NCBI GenBank assembly: GCA_030425185.1
Contig: JAUIAU010000010.1
Span: 1-64,000 of the forward strand
Length of the DNA: 64,000 nucleotides
Direction: 5' to 3'
Source: Alphaproteobacteria bacterium
GTDB lineage: Bacteria > Pseudomonadota > Alphaproteobacteria > Rhodobacterales > Rhodobacteraceae
The notes under the pieces are model-generated. The model saw nothing but the letters and a program-made list of their open reading frames with translations, did no database searches and had not been told where the DNA came from. Shown here one piece after another: positions 19,358 to 29,231 of this stretch (positions are counted from its first letter, which is position 1; each line of letters opens with the position of its first letter). Position numbers and translations under genes: made by a program.

Positions 19358-20389
19358 TCAGGCCACCGGCACCCATTGCACGGCGTCGATCGAGGGTGCG
19401 GCGGTGGCCAGCATCACCAGCCGGTCGAACCCCAGCGCGATGCCGCTCGCGGGCGGCATCAGCGCCAGCGCGGCGAGGAAGTCCTCGTCCAGCGGGTAGC
19501 GTTCGCCGTAGACCCGCGCCTTTTCGTCCATCTCGGCCTCGAAGCGGCGGCGCTGTTCGGCCGGATCGGTCAGTTCGCCGAAGCCGTTCGCCACCTCGAC
19601 GCCGCAGACGTAGAGCTCGAAGCGCTCGGCCACCCTCGGGTCGTCCTCCGCGCGCCGCGCCAGCGCGGCCTCGGCCGCCGGGTAGCGGTCGAGCAGCGTG
19701 GCCCGCCCGTGGCCGAGCCGCGGTTCGACTTTCTCGACCAGCACCCGGCTCAGCATGTCGGACCAGGTGTCATCGGGCGCGGACCGCAGGCCCCGGGCCG
19801 CCATCTGCGCGGCCAGCGCGGCGGCGTCGGGCGTGCCGTCCCCGGCCAGCGTCGCCAGCAGGTCGATCCCGGCATGGCGCGCCAGCGCCTCGGCCACGCT
19901 CAGCCGCTCGGGCGCGGCGAGCGGGTCGCAGGACGAGGTGCCGTGGCGCAGGAGCGCGCTGCCCGCGGCCTCCGCGGCCAGCCGCAGAAGGGCGCTGCAG
20001 TCGGCCATCAGCGTCTCGTAGCCCTCGCGGGCGCGGTACCATTCCAGCATTGTGAACTCGGGCGCATGCAGCCGCCCGCGCTCCCGGTTCCGCCAGACCG
20101 GGGCGAAGGTCACGATCCGCGTCTCGCCCGCCGCCAGCAGCTTCTTCATCGAGAATTCGGGCGAGGTATGCAGGTAGTAGCGCCGCGCCGTGCCGTCCGG
20201 GCCGAGCGCCTCGGTCGCGAAGGCGTGCAGGTGGGCCTCGTTGCCCGGGCTGACCTGCAGGCCGGGCGTCTCGACCTCGAGGAAGCCCTGCGCCCCGAAC
20301 CAGGCGCGCAGGCTGTCGCGGATCCGGGCGCGCGCCAGCAGGGCCGGGCGGCGGTCGGCGTGGCGGTCGGGCGACCAGAACGGCGTCAT
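19358..20389 (-). CDS. epmA: EF-P lysine aminoacylase (GenX/PoxA/EpmA)
   Basis: Truncated class-II LysRS (FLEVETPGLQVSPGNEAHLHAFATE; HAPEFTMLEWYRA; SGIALGFDRLVML); divergent from efp. Confidence 0.9.
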   Translation of the reverse strand: MTPFWSPDRHADRRPALLARARIRDSLRAWFGAQGFLEVETPGLQVSPGNEAHLHAFATEALGPDGTARRYYLHTSPEFSMKKLLAAGETRIVTFAPVWRNRERGRLHAPEFTMLEWYRAREGYETLMADCSALLRLAAEAAGSALLRHGTSSCDPLAAPERLSVAEALARHAGIDLLATLAGDGTPDAAALAAQMAARGLRSAPDDTWSDMLSRVLVEKVEPRLGHGRATLLDRYPAAEAALARRAEDDPRVAERFELYVCGVEVANGFGELTDPAEQRRRFEAEMDEKARVYGERYPLDEDFLAALALMPPASGIALGFDRLVMLATAAPSIDAVQWVPVA

Positions 20390-20502
20390 CTCGCGGCTCC
20401 TGCGCGGCGGGGGGCTGGCGATTTCCCGAAAGATGCGCTAGGCGCGCGTGGGAATGCGCCCGGCCCTAGCCGCCGACGGCGTCTAGGACAAGGACCCGAC
20501 CG

Positions 20503-21069
20503 ATGAAAGTGATCGCATCCAGCCTGCGCAAGGGCAACGTCGTCGAGATGGACGGCAAGCTCTATGTCGTTCTGACCGCACAGAACTTCCACCCCGGCAA
20601 GGGCACGCCCGTGACCCAGGTGGACATGCGCCGCATCTCGGACGGCACCAAGGTTTCGGAGCGCTGGCGCACCACCGAGCAGGTCGAGAAGGCCAACGTC
20701 GACGAGCGCGAGTACGACTATCTCTACAGCGACGGCGAGGGCTTCCACTTCATGGAGCCCGAGACCTACGAGCAGATCACCGTCACCGAGGACGTGATCG
20801 GCGACACCAAGGTCTACCTGCAGGAAGGCATGCGGGTCTATCTCAAGACCTACGAGGGCGTCGGCATCGCCATCGAGGTGCCGCAGAAGATCACCGTCGA
20901 GATCACCGAGACCGAGCCGGTGGTGAAGGGCCAGACCGCGTCCTCGTCCTACAAGCCCGCGATGTGCGACAACGGCCTGCGCGTGATGGTGCCGCCGCAT
21001 ATCTCGGCCGGGACCCGGATCGTGATCAACACCGAGGACAACTCCTACGTCGAGCGCGCCAAGGACTGA
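20503..21069 (+). CDS. efp: Elongation factor P
   Basis: [48 protein letters not shown]... Confidence 0.95.
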   Translation: MKVIASSLRKGNVVEMDGKLYVVLTAQNFHPGKGTPVTQVDMRRISDGTKVSERWRTTEQVEKANVDEREYDYLYSDGEGFHFMEPETYEQITVTEDVIGDTKVYLQEGMRVYLKTYEGVGIAIEVPQKITVEITETEPVVKGQTASSSYKPAMCDNGLRVMVPPHISAGTRIVINTEDNSYVERAKD

Positions 21070-21095
21070 GCGCGACCCGGCCGGAACGGACAGGG

Positions 21096-21125
21096 GGGCG
21101 GTCCCGGCGGGGCCGCCCTTTTTTT
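21096..21125 (+). terminator. Intrinsic terminator of efp
   Basis: GGGCGGTCCC-GGC-GGGGCCGCCC stem (one G:U) followed by T7. Confidence 0.85.
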
Positions 21126-21151
21126 GAATCCGACGGCTACGGCGACTATCA

Positions 21152-21670
21152 TTGAGCCATTCGGCTTTAGGTCTCTTCAAGGGAGCACGCGACTTGGAAG
21201 ACCTCGAAGTGCGCGCAAGGCAGCTTCATCAGCGTTCAGGTGACTTCATTAGGAGTGCAAGTCATCTATGCGATCCGATACATGACGGGTGGGTGCCGTC
21301 TTCATGTTTGCTGCTTGGTTTCGCCGCAGAACTGATGGCCAAGCGGAGACTCCTCCTCCTTGGTCACGATGCAGCGACACTTAGACATCAGCCCTATGGG
21401 CACGACATCGCCAGAATGTGGAAGACCGATACCAGGCTATTCGTTGATGCCCTGGCATTGGTGGAAGAACTGAAGAAAAAACCCAACCCCGATGGTGTTG
21501 GCGAGAACTTTGACTTTCCCCTTCATTTTGAAACACTTGCACGCGCCCATTCCAGGGAAGGTGACTATTCCTTGAGATACCATGGCGGCGTACGAGAATT
21601 TGCGGATCCAAAGGCCATGTGTATCGTCCTCGGAAATCTCTGGATTTCCGAGGACGAGGCGTGTGTCTAG
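21152..21670 (+). CDS. Hypothetical protein, HEPN-like (TTG start), low GC
   Basis: GFAAELMAKRRLLLLGHDAATLRHQPYGHDIARMWKTDTRLFVDAL: AEL...GHDI architecture typical of HEPN-type helical domains. Confidence 0.5.
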   Translation: MSHSALGLFKGARDLEDLEVRARQLHQRSGDFIRSASHLCDPIHDGWVPSSCLLLGFAAELMAKRRLLLLGHDAATLRHQPYGHDIARMWKTDTRLFVDALALVEELKKKPNPDGVGENFDFPLHFETLARAHSREGDYSLRYHGGVREFADPKAMCIVLGNLWISEDEACV

Positions 21671-21708
21671 CTCCGGTCCGGTTGTGCTATAGAAAACTCA
21701 ATAATCTC

Positions 21709-22401
21709 CTAGACCGTCATCGCCACCATCACCTCCGGTTCGATCACCTCGACGCCGGGCAGGTTCTTGATCAGCGTCGCGGCGGACTGTTCCAGCACCG
21801 GGAAGGTCCGGTAGTGGCAGGGGACCACGGTGCGAAAGTCGAAGAAGGTCCGCGCCGCGTAGGCCGCGCGCGCCATGTCCATGGTGTAGTGCCCGCCCGC
21901 GCAGAGGATGCCGACATCCGGGTGGTGCAGGTCGTTCCAGACGCCCATGTCGGCGGTCACGTCGGTATCGCCCGAGACGTAGACCGTCCGGCCCTCGCCC
22001 GAGATCATGAACCCCGCCTCGGCCCCGGCATAGACCGGCCCGTTCGGCCCGGAGAGGGACGAGGAATGCACCGCGCCCACCATCGTCACCCGGACCTCGC
22101 CCAGCGTGATGGTCCCACCCTTGTTGAAGCCGATGCCCTCGACCCCCTCGCTGGCCTGCCAGTGCGAGATCAGGTCGTAGATGCCCGCGACGGGGATCCC
22201 GGTCTCCTTCGCCAGCGCCACCGCGTCGGCGCTGTGGTCGCCATGCCCGTGGGTCACGAGGATCGCGGTCGCCCCCGCCACCGCCTCGGCACGGCGCTCG
22301 GCGGGGAACATCGGGTTGCCGGTCAGCCACGGGTCGATCAGCAGGACCTGTCCCGCGATCTCGAGCCGGAAGCCGGAATGGCCAAGCCACGTCAGTTGCA
22401 T
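21709..22401 (-). CDS. Metal-dependent hydrolase, MBL fold (UPF0173-like)
   Basis: MQLTWLGHSGFRLEIAGQVLLIDPWLTGNP...ILVTHGHGDHSADAVALA. Confidence 0.9.
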   Translation of the reverse strand: MQLTWLGHSGFRLEIAGQVLLIDPWLTGNPMFPAERRAEAVAGATAILVTHGHGDHSADAVALAKETGIPVAGIYDLISHWQASEGVEGIGFNKGGTITLGEVRVTMVGAVHSSSLSGPNGPVYAGAEAGFMISGEGRTVYVSGDTDVTADMGVWNDLHHPDVGILCAGGHYTMDMARAAYAARTFFDFRTVVPCHYRTFPVLEQSAATLIKNLPGVEVIEPEVMVAMTV

Positions 22402-22465
22402 GTCGTCTCTCTCCCTCCGTCGGACTAGATTGCCCCGCGCAAGGTAACCGCAACCGGGGGGCGGA

Positions 22466-23113
22466 ATGGAAGGCTTGATGCGGCAGGTGGACGGCTATTG
22501 CGAGCGGCTGGGGCCCGAATACTGGGCCGAGCCGGTCAATGCCTGGACCAATTTCGCCTTCCTCCTCGCGGCGCTGATCATGGGCGCGCGGACGCGCGGC
22601 ATGGTGACGGGGCAGGTGCTGTCGGCCCTCCTGTTCCTGATCGGGCTGGGCAGCTGGGCCTTCCACACGCTGGCGACGGTCTGGGCCGGGATCGCGGACG
22701 TGCTGCCCATCGTGGTGTTTTCCTTCGCCTACATCTTCGTGGCCAACCGCGACTACTGGCGGATGCCCGCGGGCTGGGCGGCGCTGGCGACGGCGGGCTT
22801 CATCCCCTATGCCGCGCTGCTGATCCCGGTGCTGCAGACGGTGCCGTTCCTGTCGATCTCGGCGCAGTACTGGCCGCTGCCGCTGATGATCCTCGCCTAC
22901 GGGCTGGCCCTGCTGCGGCGCAGGGCGGACACCGGGCGCGGGCTGATCTTCGGCGCGGGGCTCCTGACGCTGTCGCTGACGGCGCGCTCGCTCGACATGG
23001 CGCTCTGCGACAGCATCCCGATCGGCACGCATTTCCTGTGGCACCTGCTCAACGCGCTGATGCTGGGCTGGATGATCGAGGTCTGGCGCCGCCACCGGCT
23101 GGCGCATCCCTGA
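22466..23113 (+). CDS. Ceramidase-domain (CREST-type) membrane protein
   Basis: Multi-TM; YCERLGPEYWAEPVNAWTNFAFLLAAL and SWAFHTLATVWAGIADVLPI, FLWHLLNALMLGW. Confidence 0.8.
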   Translation: MEGLMRQVDGYCERLGPEYWAEPVNAWTNFAFLLAALIMGARTRGMVTGQVLSALLFLIGLGSWAFHTLATVWAGIADVLPIVVFSFAYIFVANRDYWRMPAGWAALATAGFIPYAALLIPVLQTVPFLSISAQYWPLPLMILAYGLALLRRRADTGRGLIFGAGLLTLSLTARSLDMALCDSIPIGTHFLWHLLNALMLGWMIEVWRRHRLAHP

Positions 23114-23185
23114 GCCGCTGCGCGCGGCTTGCAGCGCCCCGCGCGCCCCGCTAAACCCGCCGCGAACCGCCGGAAGGAACAGCCC

Positions 23186-23473
23186 ATGTCCATCGACATC
23201 GACACCGCCCGCAAGGTGGCCAAGCTGGCGCGGATCGCCGTGCCCGAGTCCGACCTGCCGAAACTCGCCGACAACCTCAGCGGCATCCTGAACTTCATGG
23301 AGCAGCTGAACGAGGTCGATGTCGAGGGCGTCGAGCCGATGACCAGCGTCACGCCGATGCGCCTCAAGCGCCGCGCCGACGTCGTGACCGACGGTGACCA
23401 GCAGGCCAAGGTCCTGTCGAACGCGCCCGACGCCCGCGAAGGCTTCTTCGCGGTCCCGAAAGTGGTGGAGTGA
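23186..23473 (+). CDS. gatC: Asp/Glu-tRNA amidotransferase subunit C
   Basis: [55 protein letters not shown]. Confidence 0.95.
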   Translation: MSIDIDTARKVAKLARIAVPESDLPKLADNLSGILNFMEQLNEVDVEGVEPMTSVTPMRLKRRADVVTDGDQQAKVLSNAPDAREGFFAVPKVVE

Positions 23474-23475
23474 TC

Positions 23476-24963
23476 ATGTCCGAGCTGTCCCGCCTGACCA
23501 TCGCCGAGGCCCGCGACCGCCTCGCCGCCCGCGAGATCACCGCCGTCGAGCTGACCGAGGCCTGCCTCGCGCAGATCGAGGCCGCCGACGCGCTGGGCGC
23601 CTTCGTCCACAAGACCCCCGAGATCGCGCTCGAGCGCGCCCGCGCCGCCGATGCCCGCATCGCGGCGGGCGAGGCCAAGCCGATGACCGGTATCCCGGTC
23701 GGCATCAAGGACCTGTTCTGCACGAAGGGCGTGCCCAGCCAGGCCGCCTCGCGCATCCTCGAAGGCTTCCGCCCCGAGTACGAGTCGACCGTCAGCCAGC
23801 AGCTGGCCGACGCCGGCGCGGTGATGCTGGGCAAGCTGAACATGGACGAGTTCGCGATGGGCTCGTCGAACGAGACCTCGGTCTACGGCAACGCAGTCAA
23901 CCCGTGGCGGCGCGGCAACGACGAGACCGCGCTGACGCCCGGCGGCTCGTCCGGCGGCTCGGCCTCGGCGGTGGCCGCCGACCTCTGCCTCGCCGCGACC
24001 GGCACCGACACCGGCGGCTCGATCCGCCAGCCTGCCGCCTTCACCGGCATCGTGGGGCTCAAGCCCACCTACGGGCGCTGTTCGCGCTGGGGCATCGTGG
24101 CCTTCGCCTCCTCGCTCGACCAGGCCGGACCGATGACCAAGACGGTGCGCGACGCCGCGATCATGGGCGCGGCGATGATGGGTCACGACCCGAAGGACTC
24201 GACCTCCGCCGACCTGGCCGTGCCCGACTTCGAGGCGATGCTGACCGGCGACATCCGAGGCAAGGTCATCGGCATTCCGAAGGAATACCGCATGGACGGC
24301 ATGCCGTCCGAGATCGAGGCGCTCTGGCAGCAGGGCGCGGAGATGCTGCGCGACGCCGGGGCCGAGCTGCGCGACATCTCGCTGCCGCACACGAAGTACG
24401 CGCTGCCCGCCTATTACGTCATCGCGCCGGCCGAGGCCTCGTCGAACCTCGCGCGCTACGACGGCGTGCGCTTCGGGCACCGGGCGAAGCTGGCGCAGGG
24501 CGACGGCATCACCGAGATGTACGAGAAGACGCGCGCCGAGGGCTTCGGCCCCGAGGTGCAGCGCCGCGTGATGATCGGCACTTACGTGCTGTCGGCGGGC
24601 TTCTACGACGCCTATTACAACCGCGCCCGCAAGGTCCGCGCCCTGATCAAGAAGGACTTCGACGACGTCTTCGCGGCAGGTGTCGACGCGATCCTGACGC
24701 CCGCCACCCCCTCGGCCGCCTTCGGGCTGGGCGAGATGGCCGAGGCCGACCCGGTGCAGATGTATCTCAACGACGTCTTCACGGTCACCGTGAACCTCGC
24801 CGGACTGCCCGGCATCAGCGTGCCCGCGGGCCTCGACGCGCAGGGCCTGCCGCTCGGACTGCAGCTGATCGGCCGCCCGTGGGACGAGGGCGATCTGCTG
24901 AATACCGCCTACGCGCTCGAGCAAGCCGCGGGATTCGTGGCAAAACCCGCGCGCTGGTGGTAG
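23476..24963 (+). CDS. gatA: Asp/Glu-tRNA amidotransferase subunit A
   Basis: Amidase signature ([45 protein letters not shown]). Confidence 0.96.
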   Translation: MSELSRLTIAEARDRLAAREITAVELTEACLAQIEAADALGAFVHKTPEIALERARAADARIAAGEAKPMTGIPVGIKDLFCTKGVPSQAASRILEGFRPEYESTVSQQLADAGAVMLGKLNMDEFAMGSSNETSVYGNAVNPWRRGNDETALTPGGSSGGSASAVAADLCLAATGTDTGGSIRQPAAFTGIVGLKPTYGRCSRWGIVAFASSLDQAGPMTKTVRDAAIMGAAMMGHDPKDSTSADLAVPDFEAMLTGDIRGKVIGIPKEYRMDGMPSEIEALWQQGAEMLRDAGAELRDISLPHTKYALPAYYVIAPAEASSNLARYDGVRFGHRAKLAQGDGITEMYEKTRAEGFGPEVQRRVMIGTYVLSAGFYDAYYNRARKVRALIKKDFDDVFAAGVDAILTPATPSAAFGLGEMAEADPVQMYLNDVFTVTVNLAGLPGISVPAGLDAQGLPLGLQLIGRPWDEGDLLNTAYALEQAAGFVAKPARWW

Positions 24964-24998
24964 GATTGCCGACAGGCAGGACGAACCGGGCAGGGGCG

Positions 24999-25739
24999 AT
25001 GCGCAGCACCATCCTTCTTCTTGCGGCAGCCGCGACGGTTGCCGCCTGCACAACGTCCGTTCCCGACAGCGGGGCGGAGGCCACCGGGGTCGGCTTCGGC
25101 GACTACCGCAGCTACCAGCAGCAGCGCGAGGCCGAGCTGGCCGGACGCGCCACCGCGGGCCTCGGCACGCCGGTCTCGGGCGAACGCGCGCCCCTGAGCG
25201 CGCTCGCCCCCGCCGCCACCCCGCAGACCGAGGCCGAGCGCCTCGCCGCCGAGACCCGGGCGACGCTCGGCATCGGCACCACGCCCGCCGCCGCCCCCGT
25301 GACGACCGCCGCCGCCGCCCCGGCCGCCCCCGCGGGCCCGGTGCGCCTGTCTGACGAGAACAGCTTCGAGGCCGTCGCCGCCCGCGAGACGATCGAGAGC
25401 GACCGCGCCCGTCTCGAAGAGCGCCGCGCCGAGTTCGAGGTCGTGCAGCCGACCGCGCTGCCGCAGCGCCCGGGTGATACCGGGCCGAACATCGTCGCCT
25501 ACGCGCTGGCGACCAGCCACCCGCGCGGGCAGGCGCTCTACCGCCGGGTCACGCTCTTCGGCGGCGACGCGCGCAACTGCAACCGCTACTCGAACGCCAA
25601 CGAGGCGCAGGAGGTCTTCCTCGCCGCCGGCGGCCCCGAGCGCGACCGCCATGGCCTCGACCCGGACGGCGACGGCTATGCCTGCGGCTGGGACCCGACC
25701 CCGTTCCGGCTGGCGGCGCAGGCCCGGCAAGGCAACTGA
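24999..25739 (+). CDS. Lipoprotein with C-terminal excalibur-like DxDxDGxxC motif
   Basis: Lipobox (AAATVAACTTS); NCNRYSNANEAQEVFLAAGGPERDRHGLDPDGDGYACGWDPTPF. Confidence 0.65.
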   Translation: MRSTILLLAAAATVAACTTSVPDSGAEATGVGFGDYRSYQQQREAELAGRATAGLGTPVSGERAPLSALAPAATPQTEAERLAAETRATLGIGTTPAAAPVTTAAAAPAAPAGPVRLSDENSFEAVAARETIESDRARLEERRAEFEVVQPTALPQRPGDTGPNIVAYALATSHPRGQALYRRVTLFGGDARNCNRYSNANEAQEVFLAAGGPERDRHGLDPDGDGYACGWDPTPFRLAAQARQGN

Positions 25740-26437
25740 TCCCGATCCGGCATCCCTCGCCCAACCACGGGCCGCGGCGCGACGGGCTCCGCCCCGGCCT
25801 CGTCGTCCTGCACTACACCGCGATGGACAGCGCCACCGGCGCCCGCGACTGGCTCTGCGCGCCCGAGGCCGAGGTCTCGGCGCATTACCTCGTCGACCGC
25901 GACGGCACCGTCTGGCAGCTGGTGGACGAGGAGCTGCGCGCCTGGCACGCCGGCGCCGGGGCCTGGGACGGGCAGGGCGATGTCAACTCGCGCTCGATCG
26001 GCATCGAACTGGTGAACACCGGGACCGAACCCTTCGCCGAGCCCCTGATGCGCGCCCTCGAGGCGCTGCTGCCCGGCATCCTCGCGCGCTGGGCGATCCC
26101 GCCCGCGGGGGTCATCGCCCATTCCGACATGGCCCCGGGCCGCAAGATCGACCCGGGTCCCCGCTTCGACTGGGCGCGCCTCGCGCGCGGCGGCCTCGCG
26201 CTCTGGCCCGCCGTCCTGCCTCCCGGCCCGCCCGAGGACCCCGATCCCGCGCGCTTCGCCGCCCGCCTGAGCGCCATCGGCTACCCGGAGGCGGACCCGG
26301 CGACGCGGCTCGCCGCCTTCCGCCTGCGTACGCGGCACGGCGCGCCCGGCCCGCTCGACGCGACCGACATGGACCTCGCGCGGCGCTGGCTCGTTCTTCT
26401 TGGCAAAAATACTCATGATCCCGCCCTTTCCGTTTGA
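25736..26437 (+). CDS. N-acetylmuramoyl-L-alanine amidase (Amidase_2/AmpD-like), apparent CTG start
   Basis: VVLHYTAMDSATGARDWLCAPEAEVSAHYLVDRDGTVWQLV...HSDMAPGRKIDPGPRFDW; zinc-ligand region lies upstream of the first ATG. Confidence 0.8.
   Translation: MIPIRHPSPNHGPRRDGLRPGLVVLHYTAMDSATGARDWLCAPEAEVSAHYLVDRDGTVWQLVDEELRAWHAGAGAWDGQGDVNSRSIGIELVNTGTEPFAEPLMRALEALLPGILARWAIPPAGVIAHSDMAPGRKIDPGPRFDWARLARGGLALWPAVLPPGPPEDPDPARFAARLSAIGYPEADPATRLAAFRLRTRHGAPGPLDATDMDLARRWLVLLGKNTHDPALSV
26394..26414 (-). repeat. Copy of the GAGTATTTnnGCCAAGAAGAA repeat (reverse orientation)
   Basis: TTCTTCTTGGCAAAAATACTC inside the 3' end of the amidase gene. Confidence 0.75.
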
Positions 26438-26470
26438 CCGGACGCCGGGGGCGGAGTAGCCCCCGGACCG

Positions 26471-26831
26471 CGCGGAGGGCCGGATGGCCGCGGCAGCGAT
26501 GTCGAGGAAAGTCCGGACTCCCAGAAGCGACGGTGCCGGGTAACGCCCGGGCGGGGCAACCCGACGGACAGCGCCACAGAAACCATACCGCCCCGCAGGT
26601 CGGGGTCAGGTCGAACCGGTGGGGTAAGAGCCTACCGCGCCCCCGGCAACGGGGGTGGCATGGCAAGCCCCACCGGGAGCAATGCCGAATAGGGGGCCCG
26701 CCTTCGCGGTGCGCTTTCACCCAGGGCCCCGGGTTGGCAGCACGAGCGCGGGTGGCGACACCCCGCCCAGAGGAATGGCCATCGAGGGGGCTCCGGCCCC
26801 CGAACAGAATCCGGCTTACAGGCCCTCCGCG
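26471..26831 (+). ncRNA. rnpB: RNase P RNA (M1 RNA), bacterial type A
   Basis: GAGGAAAGTCCGGACTCC, ACAGAAACC..., AGAGGAATGGCC, ACAGAATCCGGCTTACA; P1 helix CGCGGAGGGCC/GGCCCTCCGCG closes the ends. Confidence 0.93.
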
Positions 26832-26942
26832 CATCCGACGCCGCCCGCGCGGGCAGCGTTGCATTGTCCACTTTACCTGCTATCATGGATGTCAACTTTG
26901 ATTGACAGTTTGCGGCTGGACCGTGAGCGCACGAGGCCGCCG

Positions 26943-27428
26943 ATGAAAGACCTGGATCGCCCTGCGTCCCTGACCGATCCCGACACGGCGCCCGGACCCG
27001 ATCCCGCGGACGACACCCTGCCGATCGAGGCGCTCGCCTTCATCGCCGCCCTGATCGCCGAGCCGCAGGTGGGCGCCGCCGCGCCCGGCGCCGAGGTATG
27101 GCTGCTGGCCCCCGACGGCACGGTCCTGCACGATCCCTCCGGACCCGAGGCGGCCGGTGGCGCCTTCGCCGACCGCTGGCCCTGGGAACTGGAACCGCTG
27201 ATCTCGGGTGCGGTGGCCGATGCCGCGTCCGGCGGCACCGTCAGCTTCGACGCCTTCCGCCGCAGCACGGGGCAGGGCGGCGACCGTTGGATGCGGGTCA
27301 CCCTGACCCTGCTCGGCCAGCGCGGCACCGCGCGGCTGATCCGCGCCGACCTGGTCGACGTCTCGGCCGAGATCGATGCCGCGCGCATCAAGGCCCGCAC
27401 GGCGCGGACCCCGCGCCGCCTCAACTGA
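26943..27428 (+). CDS. Hypothetical acidic protein
   Basis: MKDLDRPASLTDPDTAPGPDPADDTLPIEALAFIAALIAEPQVGAA; start uncertain. Confidence 0.55.
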   Translation: MKDLDRPASLTDPDTAPGPDPADDTLPIEALAFIAALIAEPQVGAAAPGAEVWLLAPDGTVLHDPSGPEAAGGAFADRWPWELEPLISGAVADAASGGTVSFDAFRRSTGQGGDRWMRVTLTLLGQRGTARLIRADLVDVSAEIDAARIKARTARTPRRLN

Positions 27429-27449
27429 CGGGGCCTCCGCCGAATCCGG

Positions 27450-27477
27450 TTGACACCCCCCGCGCGGCTTGTAAAAG
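27450..27477 (+). promoter_or_regulatory. Candidate sigma-70 promoter of rpmG
   Basis: TTGACA-N16-TAAAAG upstream of rpmG. Confidence 0.45.
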
Positions 27478-27533
27478 CGCGGCTTCAGAACACTGAATTC
27501 GGGCGGGCGACCGCCCCGGCGAGGAGCACCCCA

Positions 27534-27701
27534 ATGGCGAAACCGACGACGATCAAGATCCGTCTCAACTCGACCGCGGGCACCGGCCATTTCTACGTGA
27601 CGAAGAAGAACGCGCGGACGATGACCGAGAAGATGACCGTACGGAAGTACGATCCCGTGGCCCGCAAGCACGTCGAATACAAGGAAGGCAAGATCAAGTG
27701 A
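27534..27701 (+). CDS. rpmG: 50S ribosomal protein L33
   Basis: [55 protein letters not shown]. Confidence 0.96.
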   Translation: MAKPTTIKIRLNSTAGTGHFYVTKKNARTMTEKMTVRKYDPVARKHVEYKEGKIK

Positions 27702-27727
27702 TCTGACCCTTCCACGAGAGTTCGGCG

Positions 27728-27770
27728 AAGGCCGCGCGGGGCGAGACCCCTGCGCGGCCTTCTTCGTTTT
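27728..27770 (+). terminator. Intrinsic terminator of rpmG
   Basis: AAGGCCGCGC...GCGCGGCCTT stem followed by TCTTCGTTTT. Confidence 0.75.
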
Positions 27771-27796
27771 CAGCCGCCTTCTCCGGAGCCTCCGAG

Positions 27797-28306
27797 ATGA
27801 CCACCACCGCCGAGCTGACCCTGCGCACCGCGACCGCCGCCGACATCGCCAGCGTGGACGCGCTGCTGGCCATCGCCTATCCCGCCTCGCTCAAGGCCGA
27901 CTACGCGCCGTCCGTACTGGTCACCGCGCTGCCGCTCATCAGCCGCGCACGGCCCGAGCTGGTGACCAGCGGCACCTACTCGCTGGCCGAACGGGGCGGG
28001 CAGCTGCTGGGCGCCGGGGGCTGGACGCGGGTCGCCCCCGGCGGCGCGCGCGAGGGGCAGGGGGTGGGCCATGTCCGGCACCTCGTCGTCGATCACCGGG
28101 CCCAGCGGCAGGGCGTGGGACGCGCCCTGATGGCCCGCGTGCTGGCCGAGGCCCGGGAGGCCGGGCTGACCCGGCTCGACTGCCAAGCGACGCGCACGGC
28201 CGTGCCCTTCTATGCCGCGCTCGGCTTCGAGGTCCTGGGGCCGGTCAGCGTGCCCCTGCGCCCGGGCATCGTTTTCCCGGCGGTCGCCATGCGGCGCGCC
28301 CTCTGA
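27797..28306 (+). CDS. GNAT family N-acetyltransferase
   Basis: VGHVRHLVVDHRAQRQGVGRALMARVLAEAREAG acetyl-CoA binding motif. Confidence 0.88.
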   Translation: MTTTAELTLRTATAADIASVDALLAIAYPASLKADYAPSVLVTALPLISRARPELVTSGTYSLAERGGQLLGAGGWTRVAPGGAREGQGVGHVRHLVVDHRAQRQGVGRALMARVLAEAREAGLTRLDCQATRTAVPFYAALGFEVLGPVSVPLRPGIVFPAVAMRRAL

Positions 28307-28313
28307 GCCGGCA

Positions 28314-28347
28314 AAGGAAAAGGGCCGGCCCCTTCCGGAGCCGGCCC
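28314..28347 (-). terminator. Intrinsic terminator downstream of the Bax inhibitor-1 gene
   Basis: Reverse strand GGGCCGGC-N10-GCCGGCCC followed by TTTTCCTTT. Confidence 0.7.
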
Positions 28348-28372
28348 CCAAGGCCGTCAGGCCCTGCCGGGA

Positions 28373-29113
28373 TTACTCGCGATTGCCGAGGAACTGGAGC
28401 AGGAACATGAACATGTTGATGAAGTTGATGTAGAGCGACAGCGCGCCCATGATCGCCGACTTGTCGAGCCACTCCTGATCGCCGTAGTGGGCGTGCTGCA
28501 GGTAGGTGGTCTTGATGTTCTGCGTGTCATAGGCGGTCAGCGCCGCGAACAGCAGGACGCCGATGGCCGAGATCGCGAAGGCGATCGCCGGGCTGCCGAC
28601 GAAGATGTTGATGATCGACACGATGATCAGGCCGACGACGCCGATCAGTAGGAAGCTGCCCCAGCCCGACAGGTCCTTCTTCGTGGTGTAGCCATAGAGC
28701 GAGCAGGCCGCGAAGGCACCCGCCGTGGCGAAGAAGGTCTGCGCGATAGAGACGCCGGTGAACACGGCGAAGATCCACGAGATCGACAGGCCCATGACGG
28801 CCGCGAAGACGTAGAAGAAGGTCTGTGCCGCAGCGGCCGACATGCGGTTGATCATGCCGCCGAACAGGAAGACCATGCCGAGCGGGGCGAACATGATGAC
28901 CCAGCCGAGGATGTTCGGCTGCATGGTCACCGGATCGCGGAAGATCGGGAGCAGCGCGGGCGCGGTGCCCACTGCCCAGGCCACGAGGCCGGTCAGCGCC
29001 ATGGCGACCGACATCAGGCCGTAGACCTTGTTCATGTGGGCCTTCAGGCCCGCGTCGATCTGGGCGGAACGGGCGCCAACGCCTGCCGACCGGATCGTCT
29101 GATACTCTGCCAT
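28373..29113 (-). CDS. Bax inhibitor-1/YccA family membrane protein
   Basis: MAEYQTIRSAGVGARSAQIDAGLKAHMNKVYGLMSVAMALTGLVAW...; LTAYDTQNIK. Confidence 0.92.
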   Translation of the reverse strand: MAEYQTIRSAGVGARSAQIDAGLKAHMNKVYGLMSVAMALTGLVAWAVGTAPALLPIFRDPVTMQPNILGWVIMFAPLGMVFLFGGMINRMSAAAAQTFFYVFAAVMGLSISWIFAVFTGVSIAQTFFATAGAFAACSLYGYTTKKDLSGWGSFLLIGVVGLIIVSIINIFVGSPAIAFAISAIGVLLFAALTAYDTQNIKTTYLQHAHYGDQEWLDKSAIMGALSLYINFINMFMFLLQFLGNRE

Positions 29114-29231
29114 GAGAACCCTCCATTGAATGCGCCGGGCGATGGCGCGCCCGTCTTGGCCAAGCATATCGGGAGGGGCCCGTCGTCTTTCAAGACATAT
29201 CGTGGACGGCAGAGTCAGCTTTGGGGCGGGC

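Noticed and set aside
26655-27428. 257-aa ORF starting inside rnpB
   Set aside because: Its 5' half is RNase P RNA; only the part from about 26943 is a plausible CDS.
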